Assembly (NCBI RefSeq): GCF_015752315.1
Contig: NZ_JADOVJ010000001.1
Location: 5,448,501 to 5,512,500 of the forward strand
Length of the DNA: 64,000 bases
DNA from: Nocardioides luteus
GTDB lineage: Bacteria; Actinomycetota; Actinomycetes; Propionibacteriales; Nocardioidaceae
Direction: 5' to 3'
Shown in pieces: positions 57,056-64,000 of the stretch (position 1 is its first letter; every line of letters begins with the position of its first letter). The notes beneath the pieces were generated by a model that saw only the letters and a program-made list of their open reading frames with translations, ran no database searches and was not told where the DNA came from. The position numbers were made by a program, and so were the translations under genes.

Positions 57056-58572
57056 CGCCCGGCCGACATCGTCTGGGTCACGTTGTCCAGCCCACGCAGG
57101 TTGCGGACGACCTGGACCTTGTCGCACCACTCCGCGTACTCCGGCAGGTCGCAGCCGCCGAGCGCCCACGAGTAGCGCGGCTCGGGGGTCAGCCAGATCG
57201 TCGACCGGGCGCGCCGGGTGAGCTCCTCGAACGCGGCGAAGCCCGGATCCCTGCCGTTGCCGCGCCCGTCGCCGAGGATCACCAGCGTGGTCCTGCGGTT
57301 TACCGCCGAGCCGAACTGCTCGAGGAACTGCTCGAACGAGGAGCCGTAGTCCGAGTCGGCGTCCACGTCGAGCACGCCTCCGGCCGGGAGTCCGGAGAGC
57401 ACCAGGGACAGCGCGTCCTCGATCCGGTGCTCGGCGAACAGGTCGGTGATCTCGACCAGGTCCTTCACGAACGCGAACGACCGCACGGAGGTGGCCACCG
57501 ACTGCAGGCTGTGCAGCAGGTGCAGGGTGAAGCGGGCGGTGGAGCGTACGGACAGGGAGACGTCGCAGAGCACGAGCAGCCGTGGCCGGTCGTGCGCCTT
57601 GGCGACGGTGACCGGCCGGAACGGCACCCCGTCGTACTTCATGTTGGTGCGCATCGTCCGGCGGCCGTCGACGATGCCGCGGGCGGCGACCGTACGCCGC
57701 GGGCGCGGGGCTCCGTGGAGCTTCCTGAGCAGCCGCCGCAGCGACTCCTCCAGCGCGGCCCGGTCGTGCTCGGCGACGGTCTCGGCCTGGGCGGCCTGGA
57801 TCTCGCGCGACTCGATCTCGCGCTCCATGCTCATCAGCCGCTCGAGGTGGTCGCGGATCCGCTCCGGCAGCGTGGCCAGCCACGGCGAGAGGGCCTTGCG
57901 GAGCTCCGCGAGGGCGTCGTCGTCGTCGATGCCGCTGTCTGGCTCGCGCTCCTCGAGCCAGCTCAGCAGCGCGATCTCCTCCTGCACCGAGAGCTCGGTG
58001 TCGAGCTGCATCCCGGCGTCGCGGATCAGGTCGCCCGGGTTGCCGGGGTTGTGCATCCGGCTCGTGGAGAGCTGGACCCGCGCGGCCTCACCGGGGCTGG
58101 ACTTCGGGTCGTTGGAGAGGACGATCTCGTCGGTGAGGGCGGCGATGTCGATCTTGTTCGCCTCCTGGTGGAGGTTGTAGCGCTGCGCCATGTCCTCGGG
58201 CTTGAAGTACTCCTTGATGTCGTCCGGCTTGCCGTGGCTGTGCCCGTCCTCCGGCACCTCGCCCGGCTCCTCGGAGAGCGTGAAGTCGGTCAGCTGTCCG
58301 TCGTCGGAGAGGTCGTCGTGGGTGTGCCCGTGCTCGTCGGGCTCCTCGACGACCGGCCGCAGCCCGAAGAACCGGTCGAAGACCAGGTCGAAGGTGTCCA
58401 GGTCGCGGCGGTCCTTGACCAGGCTGGCGGTCAGCGCGGCGTGGAGCAGGTGGCGCTGCTCGAGCACCCCGGGCTGGGCGACCGCATGCATCGCGTCGAT
58501 CACCTCGGCGGTGCTCACGCGTACGCCGTAGAGCCGGAGCAGCCGGATGAAGCGGTGCAGTGCGGTCTCCAT
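57052..58572 (-). CDS. VWA-domain protein (CoxE-like), MoxR partner
   Basis: A 506-aa protein. The N-terminal helical part includes acidic and His-containing loops (DEHGHTHDD at about 79-87; EDGHSHGKPDD at about 108-118). A helical middle region follows. The C-terminal von Willebrand A domain (from about 330) carries a MIDAS motif D337-x-S339-x-S341 (LCDVSLSVRS). MoxR/VWA pairs act as chaperones that activate or insert metal into enzymes (for example CoxD/CoxE). The gene lies between the MoxR ATPase and mftM, 19 bp after moxR. Confidence 0.88.
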   Translation of the reverse strand: METALHRFIRLLRLYGVRVSTAEVIDAMHAVAQPGVLEQRHLLHAALTASLVKDRRDLDTFDLVFDRFFGLRPVVEEPDEHGHTHDDLSDDGQLTDFTLSEEPGEVPEDGHSHGKPDDIKEYFKPEDMAQRYNLHQEANKIDIAALTDEIVLSNDPKSSPGEAARVQLSTSRMHNPGNPGDLIRDAGMQLDTELSVQEEIALLSWLEEREPDSGIDDDDALAELRKALSPWLATLPERIRDHLERLMSMEREIESREIQAAQAETVAEHDRAALEESLRRLLRKLHGAPRPRRTVAARGIVDGRRTMRTNMKYDGVPFRPVTVAKAHDRPRLLVLCDVSLSVRSTARFTLHLLHSLQSVATSVRSFAFVKDLVEITDLFAEHRIEDALSLVLSGLPAGGVLDVDADSDYGSSFEQFLEQFGSAVNRRTTLVILGDGRGNGRDPGFAAFEELTRRARSTIWLTPEPRYSWALGGCDLPEYAEWCDKVQVVRNLRGLDNVTQTMSAGR

Positions 58573-58591
58573 GTCGGGCCTCGATCCCGCC

Positions 58592-59785
58592 TCAGACCGG
58601 ACGCTTGCGGGTCGACGGGAACGCCCGGGTCCCCTGGCTGGTGGACACCGCCGGGGCCGTACGCGGCCCGGTGCCGCCGGCGCCGCCGTAGTAGCCCGCG
58701 TTGTGCCGGCCGGGCTGGTCCTTCGCCTTCCGCTCGGCGCGGCCGTCGACGTCGTCCTCGACACGGTCCTCCGCAGCCGGGGCGTGGGAGTGGCCATGAC
58801 CGTGGCCGTGCCCGTGACCATGGCCGTGCAGGTGGTCGGGCACCTCGGCGTTCGGGTCGACCAGCCGCGGCAGCGCGTCCATGACCCGCTTCAGGTCGCG
58901 CTCGTACTTCACGACCACGTTGAGCGTCGTGGAGAGCACGTCGGCGGTGAGCTCCTCGACGCCGAGCACCGCCAGCGTACGAGCCCAGTCGACGGTCTCG
59001 GAGATGCTGGGCGCCTTGCGCAGCTCGAGCTCACGGATGCCGCGGACGATGTCGACGAGGCGGGCCGCGAGCGAGTCGGCGAGACCGGTCTCCTTGGACC
59101 GGATGATCTCCAGCTCACGGACCGCGTCGGGGTAGTCGAGGAAGAGGTGCAGGCAGCGGCGCTTGAGCGCGGCGGAGAGGTCGCGGGTGTTGTTCGAGGT
59201 CAGCACGACGTACGGCATCGTCTTGGCAGTCACCGTGCCGACCTCGGGGATGGAGATCTGAAACTCGGCGAGCAGCTCGAGCAGCACCGCCTCCAGGGCC
59301 TCGTCGGCCCGGTCGACCTCGTCGATGAGGAGCACGACCGGGGTGTCGGAGTCGATCGCCTCGAGCAGCGGCCGGGCGGCCAGGAAGCGCTGCGAGAAGA
59401 ACACCGAGTCCTGCTTGGCGATCCGCTCGACGGCCTCGTTCAGGTCGGCGGCGTCCTCGACGACCTGGCCGATCTTCTCGCGCAGGATCTGGGTGTAGAG
59501 CAGCTGCTTGCCGTAGTCCCACTCGTAGAGCGCCTTGGTCTCGTCCTGACCCTCGTAGCACTGCAGCCGGATCAGGCGCCGCCCGGTCGCGGTCGCCAGG
59601 CTCTCCGCCAGCTGGGTCTTGCCGACCCCCGCCGGGCCCTCGAGCAGGACCGGCTTCTCCAGCCTGGTCTGCAGGAACACCGTGGTGGCGAGCCGGTCGT
59701 CGGCGAGGTAGCCGCACGCCGCCAGCTGGGCGCGGGTGTCCTCGACGTCGGTGAAGCCCTGGGTCGGTTCGGTGGTGGTCGACAC
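58592..59785 (-). CDS. MoxR-family AAA+ ATPase with poly-His tail
   Basis: A 397-aa AAA+ chaperone. Walker A GPAGVGKT (about 50-57), Walker B LLIDEVD (about 152-158), sensor-1 VLTSNNTRDLS, Arg finger region LKRRCLHLFLDYP. The C-terminal extension carries HLHGHGHGHGHGHGHSH (about 318-334), an obvious metal-binding tract, and then a disordered Gly/Ala tail. GTG start (VSTTTEPT) is chosen because GAGGAG lies five bases upstream; a GTG two codons earlier overlaps it. It probably works with the VWA protein on the methanol dehydrogenase (inference). Confidence 0.9.
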   Translation of the reverse strand: MSTTTEPTQGFTDVEDTRAQLAACGYLADDRLATTVFLQTRLEKPVLLEGPAGVGKTQLAESLATATGRRLIRLQCYEGQDETKALYEWDYGKQLLYTQILREKIGQVVEDAADLNEAVERIAKQDSVFFSQRFLAARPLLEAIDSDTPVVLLIDEVDRADEALEAVLLELLAEFQISIPEVGTVTAKTMPYVVLTSNNTRDLSAALKRRCLHLFLDYPDAVRELEIIRSKETGLADSLAARLVDIVRGIRELELRKAPSISETVDWARTLAVLGVEELTADVLSTTLNVVVKYERDLKRVMDALPRLVDPNAEVPDHLHGHGHGHGHGHGHSHAPAAEDRVEDDVDGRAERKAKDQPGRHNAGYYGGAGGTGPRTAPAVSTSQGTRAFPSTRKRPV

Positions 59786-59819
59786 GTGCACTCCTCGAGG
59801 TGATGGATGGGGCCGAGGC

Positions 59820-59858
59820 GGCGGGCCCGGCTGGTGGTCTCAGCCGGCCGGGCCCGCC
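59820..59858. terminator. Terminator between methanol dehydrogenase and moxR
   Basis: Perfect 12-bp arms GGCGGGCCCGGC/GCCGGGCCCGCC with a 15-nt loop that itself contains a small CTG/CAG pair, 26 bp past the dehydrogenase stop. Read-through may supply the downstream chaperone genes. Confidence 0.75.
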
Positions 59859-59883
59859 ACGCTCGTGTGATCAGCTGGGCCGA

Positions 59884-61176
59884 TCAGCCGAGCAGGTCGT
59901 CCAGGTCGCCGTTCAGGCAGTGGTCGACCACCGGACGTACGGTCTCGAACGTGCACTCCTTGGCGTTGCCCGGCGTGCAGGCGTCACCGAGGACGTGGTT
60001 GGTGATCCGGTCGACGTCCGAGTCGTCGCCGACGATCTCCTTGGCGTTGGCGTAGTAGGCCGTCGGACCCTGGCCGAGCCGGTTCTTCGAGTACGTGTCC
60101 TGCTTGACGTCCACGAAGCGCTCGGTGATGCCGACGTCACGCAGCAGCCGGATGGCCGCGGCGAGGGCCGCGTCGGCGGCCTGCACGTCGGTCATGCCGT
60201 GGGTGTCGACGCCCATCGCGCGAGCGATGTCGGCGAACCGCTTGTAGTGCGTGGGCATGTTGAACGCCCAGACCCGCGGCAGCGCGATCGCGTTGTTGAG
60301 GCCGTGGTGGGTGTCGTAGAAGGCGCTCACCGCGTGGCTGATCGAGTGGATGATGCCGAGGCCGCCGGAGTTGAACGCCTGGGCGGCGATGTACTGGGCG
60401 TACATCATCCCCTCACGGCCACCGAGGTCCTGGCCGTTCCAGACCGCCTGGCGCAGGTTCTCCGAGGTCAGCTTGATCGCGTGCAGCGCGTTGCCGAGCG
60501 ACGGCTGGAAGTTGATCCGGGAGACGTACGGCTCGCTGGCGTGCGCCAGGACGTCGAAGCCGCACTGCGCGGTGTAGTCGACCGGGCAGTCGTAGTAGAG
60601 CACCGGGTCGTCGATCGCCAGGCTGGCGACCGAGGCGTCGTCGAAGGCGACGTACTTGTGCGGGTTGTCGGGGTCCGTGGTCGTGTCGGTGATGACGTAC
60701 GCCCAGGACGTCTCCGAACCGGTGCCGGCCGTGGTCGAGACCGCGATGTGCGGCGGGTTCTTCGGGTTCTCGGACATGTTGAAGCCCTCGAACTCGTTGA
60801 CGTTGCGGCCGTCGTGGGCGACCGAGATGCGCGCGCCCTTACAGGCGTCGTGCGACGAGCCACCGCCGATGGAGACGAACGAGTCGCACTCGTTCTCCTG
60901 GTAGAGCTTGACCGAGTCCATGACGTTGTAGTCCTTGGGGTTGGACTCGACCTTGTCGTACACGACGACCTCGAGGCCGTGGTACTTCATCGACTCGACG
61001 ATCTTGGTGACGATGTCCGTGCCGCGCAGGCCGGACGTCATCACCAGGGTCTTGCGGAAGCCCATCTTCAGGGCCTCGGGACCGATCATCTCGTGAGCGC
61101 CGGGGCCCATGAGGGCGCGCGGGAAGGGGTGGAACTCCTTGATGGGGAATGGCTTGAGTAGTTCGTCGACCTGCAT
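59884..61176 (-). CDS. mno: NDMA-dependent (mycofactocin-linked) methanol dehydrogenase
   Basis: A 430-aa group III alcohol dehydrogenase of the Mno/MDO (ThcE) type, which oxidises methanol and other short alcohols to aldehydes. It keeps a tightly bound nicotinamide cofactor and needs an external acceptor, physiologically mycofactocin. Nucleotide motif SIGGGSSHDACKGAR (about 102-116). Metal ligands Asp208, His212 (FDVLAHASEPYVS), His277 and His291 (IIHSISHAVSAF; THHGLNNA). ATG with GGAGG seven bases upstream. Flanked by mftF on one side and MoxR/VWA/mftM on the other. Confidence 0.93.
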   Translation of the reverse strand: MQVDELLKPFPIKEFHPFPRALMGPGAHEMIGPEALKMGFRKTLVMTSGLRGTDIVTKIVESMKYHGLEVVVYDKVESNPKDYNVMDSVKLYQENECDSFVSIGGGSSHDACKGARISVAHDGRNVNEFEGFNMSENPKNPPHIAVSTTAGTGSETSWAYVITDTTTDPDNPHKYVAFDDASVASLAIDDPVLYYDCPVDYTAQCGFDVLAHASEPYVSRINFQPSLGNALHAIKLTSENLRQAVWNGQDLGGREGMMYAQYIAAQAFNSGGLGIIHSISHAVSAFYDTHHGLNNAIALPRVWAFNMPTHYKRFADIARAMGVDTHGMTDVQAADAALAAAIRLLRDVGITERFVDVKQDTYSKNRLGQGPTAYYANAKEIVGDDSDVDRITNHVLGDACTPGNAKECTFETVRPVVDHCLNGDLDDLLG

Positions 61177-61194
61177 GGCAAACCTCCGTTGATG

Positions 61195-61210
61195 TGTGAC
61201 GCTCAGCACA
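61195..61210. promoter_or_regulatory. Weak Crp/GlxR-like site before the methanol dehydrogenase
   Basis: TGTGACGCTCAGCACA matches TGTGA-N6-TCACA with one mismatch, 19 bp before the start. This close position would suit repression. Confidence 0.3.
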
Positions 61211-61277
61211 TTAGGTACGGCGAAAGGGCCGCGAACAGGCGAGGAACGGGAAACAGCCCGGCCCGGGAGGGGCCTAC

Positions 61278-62684
61278 CTACCCGTTGGGAGAGGTGCCTC
61301 CCTGGCCGGTCTTCTGGCCAGGTCGGCGCGGCAGCAGACAGGTCACCGAACGGGCTCTGATCGCGCCGGCCCAGAGGCCTGCGCCGTACGCCATGTCGTC
61401 CAGCCGGCGGGCCAGCGGACGGTATCTCGTGCCGGGGTTGTCGACCCGGGCGACGACCACGTCGACGACCAGGGAGGCCACCAGGGCACGCCGGACGAGG
61501 GCGCTGCGCGGTGCGAGGAGCACGGTCAGCGGCCACCAGTGCCGCAGCAGCAGCGCGGCCTCCTGGCGCACCGTCCAGCCGAGGCCCTGAGCGCACAGCT
61601 GGACGGCGAGCCGGTCGCGTCCGGGGGTCTCGGGCAGCCGTCGGCGCAGCGAGAGGAGGCCGTAGGCGATCCCGGCGGCGGCGACCGGGAGCGACCACCG
61701 GCGATGCACGAGGAGCGCGGCGGCCGTGGCCGCCATGCTCGCTGTCATCACCGCCGGGGCGCCCTTGCGGCCGTGGCGGACGGCCAGGTCGGCGCCGCCG
61801 GTGCCGTAGAGGTACTTGCGGCCCAGCCAGCCGCGGACGGTCGTGCGGGTGTCGTGCCAGGCGACCTGGTCGGGGTCGTAGCGGACCACCTCGCCGGCCT
61901 CGACCAGCCGCCAGACCAGATCGACGTCCTCGCCCACCCGCATCGTCTCCTCGAACCCCTTTCCGAGCCGTTCGGTACGTCCCACCAGGCACGCGCTGGG
62001 CAGCCAGCCAACCGCGGCACCCGGGCGTACGACGCAGGCGCGGGTGCCGAGGGCGAGGGAGGAGTCGTCCTCGTCGAAGCGCTCGAACCACCGCGGTTGC
62101 CGGCTGCGCGCGCGGCTGCGGACCAGCGGCGCGACCAGGGCGACGCGGCTGTCGGCGAAGTGGCGGGAGAGGTCCAGGAGCGTGCTCGCCTCGACCGTGA
62201 CGTCGGAGTCGACGAAGGCGACGTAGGCGGTGCGCACCGCGCGCAGGCCGGCGTTGCGGGCACCCGCCGGGCCGAGGTTCACCGGCAGCCGCAGGAGGTG
62301 GGCGCCGTGGCGGCGGGCCACCCGCTCGACGGCGTCGGGGTCGAGCGAGGCGTCGTCGACGACGATGCGGTGGAGGCCCTTCAGCGGCCCGAGCGCGCGG
62401 TCGAGCTGCTCGGGCCGGTCGCGCACCGGGATCACGACGGTCAGCTCCGCCGGCTCCACGCCGGCCCCGTCGAGCACGGGATCGGCCAGGTTGCCGTCGA
62501 CGAGCCTGGCGGCGAGCGCGTCGGTCGCCGCGTCGACCACGGTGACCTCGCCGTCGGCCAGCAGCGTCAGCGCCGCCTTGGTGAGCCGGACGGCACGCAG
62601 CGGCGAGCCGCCGACGAGCAGGCGACCGTCGATGCGGCGTACGTCGTCGCGGATGCGGGCGCGGAAGCCGATCGGGTATCTCAC
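61278..62684 (-). CDS. mftF: Mycofactocin glycosyltransferase MftF
   Basis: A 468-aa GT2 glycosyltransferase that adds glucose units to the redox core of mycofactocin. The GT-A domain (about 80-290) shows LTVVIPVRDRPEQLDRAL, VDDASLDPDAVERVARR and VAFVDSDVTVEAS (DxD-like), then GEDVDLVWRLVEAGE and a Trp/Arg loop. The C-terminal part is membrane-associated (hydrophobic from about 320). GTG start. Follows mftE after a 13-bp gap, in the usual mft order. Confidence 0.92.
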   Translation of the reverse strand: MRYPIGFRARIRDDVRRIDGRLLVGGSPLRAVRLTKAALTLLADGEVTVVDAATDALAARLVDGNLADPVLDGAGVEPAELTVVIPVRDRPEQLDRALGPLKGLHRIVVDDASLDPDAVERVARRHGAHLLRLPVNLGPAGARNAGLRAVRTAYVAFVDSDVTVEASTLLDLSRHFADSRVALVAPLVRSRARSRQPRWFERFDEDDSSLALGTRACVVRPGAAVGWLPSACLVGRTERLGKGFEETMRVGEDVDLVWRLVEAGEVVRYDPDQVAWHDTRTTVRGWLGRKYLYGTGGADLAVRHGRKGAPAVMTASMAATAAALLVHRRWSLPVAAAGIAYGLLSLRRRLPETPGRDRLAVQLCAQGLGWTVRQEAALLLRHWWPLTVLLAPRSALVRRALVASLVVDVVVARVDNPGTRYRPLARRLDDMAYGAGLWAGAIRARSVTCLLPRRPGQKTGQGGTSPNG

Positions 62685-62697
62685 GGGCGGGAGCGGT

Positions 62698-63393
62698 TCA
62701 TCCCACGGCCACGCCGCCGGGCGCCAGCACGTCCATGGTGGTCTGCTCGATCATCGTCGTGAGCGCCTCCGCTCCCTCCGCCGCCGTGGCGCCCGTCGGG
62801 TCGCCGAGGACGCCGTTGGCGGAGACCGCCGCGACGCCGCCCGCCCGCATCGCCGGCAGGATCTCGGCGAGCGGACGGGTGTCGCCCGGCTCGGCCAGGT
62901 CCAGGCGTACCGACTCCGGACGCAGATGCAGCATCAGCGACGTCTCGGTGCGGCCGGCGTGCAGGTCGTAGTCCTCCGTGCGGCACGGCAGCCAGCAGGC
63001 CGACTGCCGCTCGAACGCGAGCTGGTTGACCGCGCTGGTCAGCGCGGCGGCGTTGCCACCGTGGCCGTTGACGAGCACGACCCGCTCGGCCCAGGTGCGG
63101 GCCGAGCGGACCAGCTCGACCACGACCAGGTGGAGCGCGTCGCTCCCGATCGACACGGTGCCGGCGAAGGACTGGTGCTCGCCGCTGGAGCCGATCGCTA
63201 TCGGTGGCGCGACCCAGCTCTCGACACCCTGCTCCGCGAGCCGGTCGGCCACCCCCTGCGTGACCGCCGACGCGATGGTGGTGTCGGTGTCGAACGGCAG
63301 GTGCGGTCCGTGCTGCTCCAACGAGCCGACGGGCACCAGCAGGACCGTGCCCCGGCGCACCTGCGGCCAGGTGGCGTCACCCAGTGCGTACAT
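62698..63393 (-). CDS. mftE: Mycofactocin maturation peptidase MftE (creatininase family)
   Basis: A 231-aa metal-dependent amidohydrolase that cleaves the modified Val-Tyr product from the MftA peptide. Creatininase motifs: GSLEQHGPHLPFDTDT with Glu26, His28 and Asp35 as expected ligands, VNGHGGNAAAL, and HAGRTETSLML. The ATG start gives MYALGDATWPQV. The start region overlaps the mftD stop by 17 bp, showing tight coupling. Confidence 0.93.
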   Translation of the reverse strand: MYALGDATWPQVRRGTVLLVPVGSLEQHGPHLPFDTDTTIASAVTQGVADRLAEQGVESWVAPPIAIGSSGEHQSFAGTVSIGSDALHLVVVELVRSARTWAERVVLVNGHGGNAAALTSAVNQLAFERQSACWLPCRTEDYDLHAGRTETSLMLHLRPESVRLDLAEPGDTRPLAEILPAMRAGGVAAVSANGVLGDPTGATAAEGAEALTTMIEQTTMDVLAPGGVAVG

Positions 63394-64000
63394 GGAAGCC
63401 GTCCGGGACGATCAGATGCTCCGGCCGCAGCTCGGCGACCGACCCGACCGCGAGCCCCCGCAGCGCCGAGTCGATGCCACCGCTGAGCACGTCGAGGACG
63501 TTCTCGACCCCGGCCTGGCCGTTGGCCGCCAGGCCCCACAGGTAGGCCCGTCCGATCAGCACCGCCTTCGCACCGAGCGCGAGCGCCTTGACGACGTCGG
63601 AGCCGCGGCGTACGCCTCCGTCCATCACCACGTCGACCTGCTCGCCGACGCGGTCGGCGATCGGCTTGACCATCCGGATCGCGGCCGGGGTGCCGTCGAG
63701 GTTGTTCCCGCCGTGGTTGGAGACCGAGATGCCCGCGACCCCGGCGTCCACGGCACGGAGCGCGTCGTCGACCCGGCACACGCCCTTGAGGACGAACGGC
63801 GTGCCGCTGATCTGGTGCCACTGCTCGCGCATCCAGGCGACGTCGTCCCAGGTCGGCGGCGGGGTGGTCATCCACTCGTAGTAGGCGCCGAAGAACGTCG
63901 GCGCGCTCCCGCCCGGCGGGGCGAGGTTGGGCGCGGTGAGATCGGGGAAGGAGCCCGTACGCCCGAACTGCCACGCCCACCGAGGCCGGGCCGCGACCTG
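63377..64000 (-). CDS. mftD: Mycofactocin dehydrogenase MftD, N-terminus cut by window edge
   Basis: The C-terminal 207 codons of an FMN-dependent alpha-hydroxy-acid-oxidase-type enzyme. TPFVLKGVCRVDDALRAVDAG holds the FMN Lys, GISVSNHGGNNLDGTPA the catalytic His and Asn-Asp region, and VDVVMDGGVRRGSDVVKALALGAKAVLIGR the phosphate site. MftD deaminates oxidatively the AHDP intermediate to pre-mycofactocin. The reading frame is open to the window edge; mftA, mftB and mftC presumably lie beyond it. Confidence 0.93.
   Translation of the reverse strand, partial: QVAARPRWAWQFGRTGSFPDLTAPNLAPPGGSAPTFFGAYYEWMTTPPPTWDDVAWMREQWHQISGTPFVLKGVCRVDDALRAVDAGVAGISVSNHGGNNLDGTPAAIRMVKPIADRVGEQVDVVMDGGVRRGSDVVKALALGAKAVLIGRAYLWGLAANGQAGVENVLDVLSGGIDSALRGLAVGSVAELRPEHLIVPDGFHVRTG

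Overview
The window is high-GC actinobacterial DNA. The over-represented CGTACG hexamer, frequent GTG starts, ATGA/GTGA stop-start overlaps, and mycofactocin, SARP and LIV-type transporter genes point to Nocardioides or a close relative (inference). No rRNA, tRNA, CRISPR array, transposase or phage gene was seen. Both ends cut genes: an aldo/keto reductase on the left and mftD on the right.

Layout. 0-5 kb: aldo/keto reductase, a divergent MmyB-type regulator, and a two-gene glycosyltransferase operon (GT2-GtrA and GT39). 5-10 kb: ferredoxin-NADP reductase fprA, a vapBC toxin-antitoxin pair, a methyltransferase behind tandem palindromes, a Clp-N-domain protein and a secreted protein. 10-22 kb: a hydroxyquinol-forming and ring-cleaving operon (flavin monooxygenase, maleylacetate reductase, intradiol dioxygenase), a hydrolase, a predicted nuclease lying between two copies of a 73-bp hairpin repeat, a five-gene LIV-type ABC transporter and an AraC regulator. 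22-31 kb: Dps-like ferritin, Rieske ferredoxin and reductase, a PET-hydrolase/cutinase-type esterase, an AA10-GH19 chitin enzyme with a divergent ROK regulator, a multicopper oxidase and DoxX/HxlR. 31-43 kb: Na+/H+ antiporter, MerR/MFS pair, copper operon (His-rich protein, copZ, copA), a large SARP regulator and the DHA2 exporter it probably controls. 43-46 kb: guaiacol O-demethylase gcoAB with its AraC regulator. 46-64 kb: an alcohol and C1/C2 module with acs, DUF779, aldehyde dehydrogenase, GAF regulator, Fe-alcohol dehydrogenase, two-component system, acetate permease, mftM, a VWA protein, a MoxR ATPase, NDMA-type methanol dehydrogenase, mftF, mftE and mftD.

How it works together. The organism looks like a soil saprophyte that handles plant-derived aromatics (guaiacol, resorcinol/hydroxyquinol), chitin, polyesters and short alcohols. 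GcoA releases formaldehyde from methoxyaromatics, and the neighbouring mycofactocin-linked module oxidises methanol and ethanol, so the right third is a coherent alcohol/aldehyde/acetate unit. Two regulatory links are visible in the DNA. One 14-bp motif occurs upstream of both the hydroxyquinol operon and the ABC transporter. GGACAG-type heptamers precede both the SARP gene and the adjacent exporter.
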